Below are positions 58,408 to 64,000 of a stretch of 64,000 nt of DNA, piece after piece. The position numbers were made by a program, and so were the translations under genes. The notes below the pieces were generated by a model. It worked only from the letters and a program-made list of their open reading frames with translations. It had not been told where the DNA came from and did no database searches. How positions within the stretch are numbered: position 1 is the first letter of the stretch; every line of letters starts with the position of its first letter. Origin of the DNA: Streptomyces morookaense (lineage in GTDB: Bacteria > Actinomycetota > Actinomycetes > Streptomycetales > Streptomycetaceae); assembly GCF_013030945.1 (NCBI RefSeq), contig NZ_JABBXF010000041.1, positions 1 to 64,000 of the forward strand, in the 5' to 3' direction.

Positions 58408-59838
58408 TTGCGCACGGTCCTCGTCACCGGTCCCGGCGGCGGGGGCCGCACCACCGCGGCCGCGGCCGCCGCGCTCGCCGCGGCCCGGCAGGGGCGGCGC
58501 GTGCTGCTGCTCAGCTGTGACCGGGGCCCCGCCCCCGGCGCGGTGCTCGGCGGCCCGCTGCCCGCGGACGGCGGGGGCGGCGGCCCCTGGACGCCGCCCG
58601 TCGAGGCGGTCCCCGGGATGTGGGCCGCCCGCGTCGCCACCGACGGGCACTTCCGCGCCGTCGCCCGCGACCTCCAGGACCGCGGCGCCTCCCTCTTCGA
58701 CCTGCTGGGCGCCGCGCCCCTGGACGCCGACGAGCTCACCGAGGTGCCCGGCGCCGAGCCGCTCGCGATCCTCGCCGCCCTGCGCGCCGCCCACGCCGAC
58801 GGCCGCTGGGACCTCGTCGTCGCCGACATGCCGCCCGTCCACGACACCGTGCGGCTGCTCGCCCTGCCCGAACAGCTGCGGCGCTACCTGCGCCGCCTGC
58901 TGCCCCCCGAACGCCAGGCGGCCCGTGCCCTGCGCCCCATGCTGGCCCAGCTCGCCGGGGTGCCGATGCCGGCCGCCCGGCTGTACGAGACGGCCGAGCG
59001 GTGGCAGCAGGAACTCGCCGCCGTCCAGGCCGTCCTCGAATCCGCCGCCACGACCGTCCGCCTCGTCGCCGAACCGCTCCCGGCAACGGTGGAAACCCTC
59101 CGGGAGGCCCGCGCCGGCCTCGCCCTCCAGGGCTGCCACGTCGACGCCCTGGTCCTCAACCGCCTGCTCCCCGACGACTCCGCCGACCCCTGGCTGACGG
59201 CGCTCGCCGCCGAGCAGCGTCTTGCGTGCAAGACGCTGCGGGACGATTTCACGGCCGACGCCGTCCCCGTCTGCGAACTGCCCCACCTGGGGCGCAGCCC
59301 ACGGGGCATGGCGGACCTGACGGAGCTCGCCCAGCGCGCCGCCGGGCGGACGGAGGGCCCGGTGGAGGGTGCCGGGTCGCGGCCGGAGCCGCAGGGCGGG
59401 AGGGCGGCCGGGGAGGCCGCGGATGGTCCCGGCTCCGGGCCGGACGTCCGGGGGGACGCTGCCGGTGCGGGCGGCACCGGCGGGGACCGTCCGCGTACGC
59501 CCGCCGGGCCCGGGCACCTCGCAGCGGACGGTCTCCTCCTCGGCCTCGGCGCAGCCGGGCCCGTTGCGGAGCGGCGCCCCGAGCCCTGGTCCGTCGAGGA
59601 CCGGCTGAAGGACGACGGCATGCTCGTCTGGCGGCTCCCTCTGCCCGGCGCGGAGCGCGACGCGCTCGGGCTGGTGCGGCGCGGGGACGAACTCGTCGTC
59701 GCCGTCGGGCCGTTCCGGCGGGTGCTGCCGCTGCCGTCCGCGCTGCGCCGGTGCAGTGTCGCGGGGGCGGGGCTGCAGGACGGGGCGCTCTGCGTGCGCT
59801 TCATACCCGATCCGGACCTCTGGCCCAGGACCTCGTAA
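58408..59838 (+). CDS. ArsA/Get3-like ATPase with altered P-loop
   Basis: The product is 476 residues. It starts RTVLVTGPGGGGRTTAAAAAA, like the deviant Walker A GKGGVGKT of ArsA/Get3, but both lysines are replaced (GPGGGGRT). Switch-like VVADMPPVHDTVRLL and VDALVLNRLLPD are in family positions. Residues 315-390 are a low-complexity Gly/Ala/Pro linker, and the C-terminal 90 residues form a small Hsp20-like (ArsA HSP20) domain (DELVVAVGPFRRVLPLP). GGAGG lies 6 nt before TTG 58408. ATP hydrolysis is doubtful. Confidence 0.83.
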   Translation: MRTVLVTGPGGGGRTTAAAAAALAAARQGRRVLLLSCDRGPAPGAVLGGPLPADGGGGGPWTPPVEAVPGMWAARVATDGHFRAVARDLQDRGASLFDLLGAAPLDADELTEVPGAEPLAILAALRAAHADGRWDLVVADMPPVHDTVRLLALPEQLRRYLRRLLPPERQAARALRPMLAQLAGVPMPAARLYETAERWQQELAAVQAVLESAATTVRLVAEPLPATVETLREARAGLALQGCHVDALVLNRLLPDDSADPWLTALAAEQRLACKTLRDDFTADAVPVCELPHLGRSPRGMADLTELAQRAAGRTEGPVEGAGSRPEPQGGRAAGEAADGPGSGPDVRGDAAGAGGTGGDRPRTPAGPGHLAADGLLLGLGAAGPVAERRPEPWSVEDRLKDDGMLVWRLPLPGAERDALGLVRRGDELVVAVGPFRRVLPLPSALRRCSVAGAGLQDGALCVRFIPDPDLWPRTS

Positions 59839-59894
59839 CGGCGCTACCCCGTTCGGGTAACGTCGGAGGAAATACCGGCCGCAGGAGTTCCGAC

Positions 59895-60293
59895 ATGAAC
59901 GATGCCACCCAGCGCCCCGGCGAGGCGCCCGACCCCGATGCCTGGGAGCGGGCCTGCGCCGAGGATCTCGCCGCCGAGAACGCCCGGCGCCGGGGGCAGG
60001 AGCAGCCCGGCACCGCGGCCGAGGAGCTGCGCAAGCTCATGGACGCCGTCGCCGGCAAGGTCTCCGAGATCCGGCTGCCCGCCGTGCAGCACGTCGTCGA
60101 GGCCGCCCGGGCGGCCGTCGAGCCCGTCGTCGAGCGCAACCCCGAGGTCTTCGACCACCTGGCCGCCGCCGGCTCCGAGCTGATGGCCGCCTACCGTGCC
60201 GCCGTCGCCGGCCACGAGCGCCGCTGGACCCGCGACGATCCGGGCCCGGACGGTCCCGCCGGGAGCGGAAGCGAACGCATCGATCTGGACTGA
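59895..60293 (+). CDS. DUF5304-type protein upstream of glucokinase
   Basis: The product is 132 residues, acidic and helical (ELRKLMDAVAGKVSEIRLPAVQHVVEAA in fragments). It has no motif I can link to an activity. In S. coelicolor the gene just upstream of glkA (SCO2127, as I recall) has been reported to influence glucose uptake and glucokinase levels; this is the positional equivalent. CAGGAG precedes ATG 59895. Confidence 0.83.
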   Translation: MNDATQRPGEAPDPDAWERACAEDLAAENARRRGQEQPGTAAEELRKLMDAVAGKVSEIRLPAVQHVVEAARAAVEPVVERNPEVFDHLAAAGSELMAAYRAAVAGHERRWTRDDPGPDGPAGSGSERIDLD

Positions 60294-60349
60294 CGAGCGC
60301 TCCGGTACGGTTGGTCGCGGCGGGGTTAGAGCTACTGACTGAGGGACAC

Positions 60350-61291
60350 ATGGGACTCACCATCGGCGTCGACATCGGCGGCACGAAGATCGCGGCCGGC
60401 GTGGTCGACGAAGAGGGCGCGATCCTCGCCACGTGCAAGGTGCCGACCCCCCCGACCCCGGAAGGCGTGATCGACGCCATCGCCGATGCGGTGCGCACCG
60501 TCAGCGAGGGCTTCGAGGTCGAGGCCGTCGGCATCGGTGCCGCGGGCTACGTGGACGACAAGCGCGCCACCGTGCTCTTCGCCCCGAACATCAACTGGCG
60601 CCACGAGGCGCTCAAGGACAAGGTCGAGCAGCGCGTCGGCCTCCCGGTCGTCGTCGAGAACGACGCCAACGCCGCCGCCTGGGGCGAGTACCGCTTCGGC
60701 GCCGGCCAGGGCCACGACGACGTCATCTGCATCACGCTGGGCACCGGCCTCGGCGGCGGCATCATCATCGGCAACAAGCTGCGCCGCGGCCGCTTCGGCG
60801 TGGCAGCCGAATTCGGCCACATCCGGGTCGTCCCGGACGGTCTGCTGTGCGGCTGCGGCAGCCAGGGCTGCTGGGAGCAGTACGCCTCCGGCCGCGCCCT
60901 CGTCCGCTACGCCAGGCAGCGCGCCCAGGCCACCCCGGGCAACGCGGAGCTCCTCCTCGGCCTGGGCGACGGCACCCCCGAGGGCATCGAGGGCAAGCAC
61001 ATCAGCCTGGCCGCCCGGCAGGGCGACCCGGTGGCCGTCGACTCCTTCCGCGAGCTGGCCCGCTGGGTCGGCTCCGGGCTCGCCGACCTGGCCTCGCTCT
61101 TCGACCCCTCGGCGTTCATCGTCGGCGGCGGGCTCTCGGACGAGGGCGACCTCGTCCTCGACCCGATCCGCAAGTCCTTCCGCCGCTGGCTGGTGGGCGG
61201 ACAGTGGCGCCCGCACGCCCAGGTCCTCGCCGCCCAGCTCGGTGGCAAGGCAGGACTCGTCGGCGCCGCCGACCTGGCCCGGCAGGGCTGA
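60350..61291 (+). CDS. glkA: Glucokinase (ROK family)
   Basis: ATP-dependent glucose phosphorylation; in Streptomyces this enzyme is also needed for carbon catabolite repression. The product is 313 residues. ATP-binding GVDIGGTKIAAGVVD is at the N-terminus, catalytic Asp in VVENDANAAAWGEY, and the ROK zinc motif is CGCGSQGCWEQYASG. The start is ATG 60350. The next gene begins 9 nt after its stop. Confidence 0.96.
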   Translation: MGLTIGVDIGGTKIAAGVVDEEGAILATCKVPTPPTPEGVIDAIADAVRTVSEGFEVEAVGIGAAGYVDDKRATVLFAPNINWRHEALKDKVEQRVGLPVVVENDANAAAWGEYRFGAGQGHDDVICITLGTGLGGGIIIGNKLRRGRFGVAAEFGHIRVVPDGLLCGCGSQGCWEQYASGRALVRYARQRAQATPGNAELLLGLGDGTPEGIEGKHISLAARQGDPVAVDSFRELARWVGSGLADLASLFDPSAFIVGGGLSDEGDLVLDPIRKSFRRWLVGGQWRPHAQVLAAQLGGKAGLVGAADLARQG

Positions 61292-61299
61292 CGACGCGG

Positions 61300-62046
61300 A
61301 TGCTCGCGGACCTGCCGGCCTCGACGTCCGCCCCGGACGCGTCGGTCGTCCGCGTGCTGAGCTACAACGTCCGCTCGATGCGTGACGACGTGGCGGCACT
61401 GGCCCGGGTCATCCGGGCCTGCGCCGCCGACGTCGTCTGCATCCAGGAGGCCCCGCGCTTCTTCCGCTGGCGCAAGGCGGCGGCCCGGCTCGCCCGCGAG
61501 TCCGGCCTGGTGTACGTCACCGGGGGCGCCACCGCCTCGGGGCCGATGATCCTCTCCTCGCTGCGCGCCCACGTCGAGCACACGGAGGACGTGCTGCTCC
61601 CGCGCACCCCCGGCCTGCACCAGCGCGGCTTCGCCACGGCGGTGCTGCGCTTCGGGCAGGCCCGGCTGGGCGTGCTCAGCTGTCACCTGAGCATCGATGA
61701 GCGCGAGCGATACGTCCAAGGGGGTCTGCTGCTGGAGCAGTTGGGCGCGCTGGGTGTGCCGTACGCCGTCGCGGCGGGCGATCTGAACGACCGCCCGGAC
61801 GGCAGGACCTTCGGCCGGCTGGCGGGAGTCCTGCAGGACGGCTGGGCCACGGCGCCGTGGGGGCGGGAGCACACGACGCGGCTCGGGGATCCGCTGCAGC
61901 GGATCGACGCGGTGTTCGCCACCGCGGGTGTGGAAGTGCTGGGCTGCGGGGTTCCCATGGGGTTGCCGGGGGTGGCGGTGCCCGATCTGCGGGCCGCCAC
62001 CGATCACCTGCCGGTGTTGGCGGCGGTTCGGGTGCCGGTCGCCTAG
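61300..62046 (+). CDS. Endonuclease/exonuclease/phosphatase family protein
   Basis: The product is 248 residues, DNase I-like fold. Motifs: VLSYNVRSM, VVCIQEAP (metal-binding Glu), LSCHLSIDE, VAAGDLNDRPDG and the C-terminal ATDHLPVLA (catalytic His). It may be a nuclease or phosphodiesterase acting on nucleic acid or lipids. It starts 9 nt after glkA and is probably cotranscribed. Confidence 0.88.
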   Translation: MLADLPASTSAPDASVVRVLSYNVRSMRDDVAALARVIRACAADVVCIQEAPRFFRWRKAAARLARESGLVYVTGGATASGPMILSSLRAHVEHTEDVLLPRTPGLHQRGFATAVLRFGQARLGVLSCHLSIDERERYVQGGLLLEQLGALGVPYAVAAGDLNDRPDGRTFGRLAGVLQDGWATAPWGREHTTRLGDPLQRIDAVFATAGVEVLGCGVPMGLPGVAVPDLRAATDHLPVLAAVRVPVA

Positions 62047-62269
62047 CCAGGGCGCCCCGAAGGGGCGCGGGGCTGTGACGTCATGCGGTACCACGGCGCC
62101 CCGTAAGGGGCGCGGGGAACTGCGCGACCAGCCCTCACCGGGCCGCAGTCGACGCACCACCCCTGGGGTCCGGGGCGCAGCCCCGGGTACTTCGACTGCG
62201 GGCGCGTCGTGGTTGCTCGCGCAGTTCCCCGCGCCCCTTACCACGGCGCCCCTTACGGGGCGCACCGCC
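62047..62269. repeat. GC-rich intergenic palindromic repeat, complete copy
   Basis: It lies between two convergent genes. A half unit (GCCCCGAAGGGGC, then GCGGGGCTGTG) is followed by a palindrome with GGAACTGCGCGA at 62116-62127 and TCGCGCAGTTCC at 62217-62228, with outer GCCCCGTAAGGGGC and GCCCCTTACGGGGC hairpins. No gene is seen. Confidence 0.8.
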
Positions 62270-62806
62270 TCAGACGACGGCACCCCGACCGGGGTCGTCG
62301 TCATCGTCCCCGTCACTGTCGCGCATGCGCAGCACCAGCGTCGCGAAGCCGCCCAGAAAGCCGCCGACCCCCAGCGTGGTGATCCACCACGTCAACTCCT
62401 GCCGCAGCAGCACCATCACGAGCAGCAGCAGCGGGCCGCCCAGCACCGCGATCCACGCGAACCGCGACGTCACGTCACCGGTCGGCAGCGGCGGCGGCTC
62501 CGGCGGGACGAAGTGGCCCTCGTCCTCCTGCTCCGCGGCGGCCGTCGCGGGAGGCGGGGTCGTCCAGTCGCGCGGGCCGACCCCGGGCGCGTAGACGATG
62601 AAGCTCCCCGGCCGCTCCGGTTCGGCCGGCTTCGGCGGCTCCTCGGCGGCGGGGGCGTCCTCGCCGCCCGTGGCGGGCCAGAGGCCCTTCTCCGGGTCGG
62701 GCTGTTCGCCGTAGGCGGCGACGAGCTGCTGCCACGCCGCCTCCTCGTCCAGCGGGTCGCGGCTCTCGTCGCGGTCGCGGTCGCGGCCCGCGTCACGCTC
62801 AGCCAC
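62270..62806 (-). CDS. Hypothetical membrane protein
   Basis: The product is 178 residues. The first 110 residues are cytoplasmic, charged then Pro/Glu-rich. Two membrane helices follow near 122-140 and 146-163, and an acidic end (DSDGDDDDDPG). GTG 62806 overlaps the upstream esterase gene by 8 bp, so the two are coupled. No family is recognised. Confidence 0.83.
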   Translation of the reverse strand: MAERDAGRDRDRDESRDPLDEEAAWQQLVAAYGEQPDPEKGLWPATGGEDAPAAEEPPKPAEPERPGSFIVYAPGVGPRDWTTPPPATAAAEQEDEGHFVPPEPPPLPTGDVTSRFAWIAVLGGPLLLLVMVLLRQELTWWITTLGVGGFLGGFATLVLRMRDSDGDDDDDPGRGAVV

Positions 62807-63581
62807 GGCCGGCCGCCCCCTCCCCGGCAGCGGCCGCGCCGGTGAGCCGGCCGATGAACGCATACGACTCGTCGAAGATCGTCCCGGCGTCGTGGTCCAG
62901 CGTGGCCACGTGGTAGCTGCGCTCCAGCAGCCGCTCGGTGACGTCGCGGGAGGAGACCCGGGAGAGGATGCGCGCCGAGTCGGCCGGCGGCACCACATGG
63001 TCCTCGGGGCTGTGCATCAGCAGCAACGGCTGGGTGACCAGCGGCAGTTCGGCGTCCAGGCGCTGCAGAAAGCGGCGGAAGGAGTGCGCGGCGTGCAGCG
63101 GCACCCGGTCGTAGCCGGTCTCCGTGGCGCCGTCCTTGGCGATGTCGCTCGCGATGCCCTTGCTCGTCCGCACCAGGTGCCGCACCACGGGCAGGGCCTT
63201 GGCCGCCAGGCCGTGCACCTTGTTCGCCGGGTTGACGACGCAGACGCCGGAGACCGCGTCCCCGTGGTGGGCGGCCAGCCGCAGCGCCAGCGCGCCGCCC
63301 ATGGAGAGGCCGAAGACGAAGACCTGGGCGCAGCGCTCGCGCAGCCGCCAGAGCTCGCGGTCGACCTCCGCGTACCAGTCCTGCCAGCCCGTGATCTGCA
63401 TGTCCTGCCAGCGGGTGCCGTGCCCCGGCAGCAGCGGAAGGGCGACGCTCAGACCCCGTTCGGCGAGATAATCGGCCCAGGGGCGGACGGACTGCGGGGA
63501 GCCGGTGAAGCCGTGACACACAAGGACGCCGACCTCTCCGCCGTCATGGCGGAAGGGCTCGGCCCCGGGGAGGAGCAGCAC
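62799..63581 (-). CDS. Alpha/beta hydrolase (carboxylesterase, Est30-like)
   Basis: The product is 260 residues. The oxyanion region is VCHGFTGSPQS, the nucleophile Ser lies in FGLSMGGAL, Asp in MHSPEDHVVPP and His in RSYHVATLDHDA. This is the carboxylesterase/monoacylglycerol-lipase group. GGAGAATCCG precedes GTG 63581. It is divergent from the acyltransferase gene. Confidence 0.9.
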   Translation of the reverse strand: MLLLPGAEPFRHDGGEVGVLVCHGFTGSPQSVRPWADYLAERGLSVALPLLPGHGTRWQDMQITGWQDWYAEVDRELWRLRERCAQVFVFGLSMGGALALRLAAHHGDAVSGVCVVNPANKVHGLAAKALPVVRHLVRTSKGIASDIAKDGATETGYDRVPLHAAHSFRRFLQRLDAELPLVTQPLLLMHSPEDHVVPPADSARILSRVSSRDVTERLLERSYHVATLDHDAGTIFDESYAFIGRLTGAAAAGEGAAGRG

Positions 63582-63716
63582 CGGATTCTCCGATCGCAGG
63601 TGGCAGGGAAGACCGCGGGGAAACCCGAGGAAAGGGGTCGGTCCTCAGCGTACGCGGAGCGTCGCACGGCGGGTAGGCAGGTTAAGGTCTCCTCGTCACA
63701 CACAGGAGGTTCTCGG

Positions 63717-64000
63717 TTGTTCTACGGCGCAATGAAGCTGTCCATCGGCGGGTCGCTGAAGCTTGCCTTCCGGCCGTGGGTGGAGGGGCTGGAGAACGTA
63801 CCGGCCGAGGGGCCCGCGATCCTGGCGAGCAACCACCTGTCCTTCTCGGACTCTTTCTTCCTGCCCGCGGTGCTCGATCGCAAGATCACGTTCATCGCGA
63901 AGCAGGAGTACTTCACCTCCCCCGGAGTCAAGGGAAAGCTGACGGCCGCCTTCTTCAAGGGTGTCGGCCAGCTCCCGGTCGACCGCTCGGGCGCCCGCGG
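63717..64000 (+). CDS. plsC: 1-acyl-sn-glycerol-3-phosphate acyltransferase, N-terminal part
   Basis: The first 94 residues are in the window; the gene runs off the right edge. The catalytic motif NHLSFSDSF matches NHx4D (about residues 39-44), followed by FIAKQEYF and QLPVDRSGARG. It acylates lysophosphatidate in phospholipid synthesis. The start is TTG 63717, with AGGAGG 7 nt upstream; an ATG 15 nt later is less well placed. Confidence 0.9.
   Translation, partial: MFYGAMKLSIGGSLKLAFRPWVEGLENVPAEGPAILASNHLSFSDSFFLPAVLDRKITFIAKQEYFTSPGVKGKLTAAFFKGVGQLPVDRSGAR

Noticed and set aside
9341..62269. CRISPR array or insertion sequences among the repeats
   Set aside because: The repeats are not regularly spaced with unique spacers, and no transposase, integrase or cas gene is present.

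Overview
The window is a stretch of Streptomyces chromosome. The DNA is very GC-rich with strong third-position GC bias, GTG and TTG starts are frequent, genes are often coupled through ATGA/GTGA overlaps, and the order of housekeeping genes (sucB-lpd-pepA, ctaCDF, ctaE-qcrCAB-trpD, glk) is the one I recall from the core of Streptomyces chromosomes such as S. coelicolor. I see no tRNA, rRNA, CRISPR array, insertion sequence or prophage.

Region 1 (1-23.7 kb) is ordinary core metabolism and cell-envelope genes. The 5' part of sucB, lpd and pepA lie on the minus strand. The cobalamin nucleotide-loop genes follow: cobS, cobT and a CobU fused to a metallo-beta-lactamase-like domain. An MprF-like lysyltransferase is coupled to a rhomboid-like membrane protein. 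Then come an HtrA-type lipoprotein protease, a methyltransferase coupled to a membrane protein, PspA with PspAA, a two-component system, nadA with a palindromic operator region, an A-type Fe-S carrier, a PfkB-type sugar kinase and an aminotransferase-V/TusA fusion.

Region 2 (23.9-33.3 kb) encodes the aa3 oxidase and the bcc complex: ctaC-ctaD-ctaF, an L,D-transpeptidase and a receiver-like protein, then ctaE-qcrC-qcrA-qcrB. Most joints within these operons are 4-bp start/stop overlaps.

Region 3 (33.4-43.9 kb) is accessory DNA in this core locus and is the most interesting part. It holds a cytochrome P450, trpD, a type I isopentenyl-diphosphate isomerase, and a minus-strand operon of KASIII-like enzyme, SRPBCC cyclase, ThDP enzyme, squalene/phytoene-synthase-like prenyltransferase, KASIII and acyl carrier protein, followed by a PLP aminotransferase. 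Content and order match the carbazole alkaloid pathways of neocarazostatin (nzs) and carquinostatin (cqs). The expected chemistry is Trp to indole-3-pyruvate (aminotransferase), acyloin coupling with pyruvate (ThDP enzyme), condensation with an ACP-bound C4 unit (KASIII-like enzyme, ACP, KASIII), ring closure to a carbazole (SRPBCC cyclase), dimethylallylation (prenyltransferase, with idi supplying DMAPP) and hydroxylation (P450). The ThDP gene carries a TTA codon at codon 7, which suggests bldA control.

Region 4 (43.9-64 kb) returns to core genes. A SAM-IV-type riboswitch precedes a cysteine-desulfurase-like aminotransferase. Then come a rhomboid protease coupled to a stand-alone Lrp ligand-binding domain, an NYN-domain protein, two NlpC/P60 cell-wall hydrolases, a lipoprotein metallopeptidase, two glycosyltransferases, a long-chain acyl-CoA ligase, a metallophosphoesterase, an SRPBCC protein, an ArsA-like ATPase, glucokinase, an endonuclease/phosphatase-family protein, a carboxylesterase and the start of a PlsC acyltransferase.

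A GC-rich intergenic repeat built around the 12-mer GGAACTGCGCGA and its inverse lies between several genes and has run into the 3' end of one of them.
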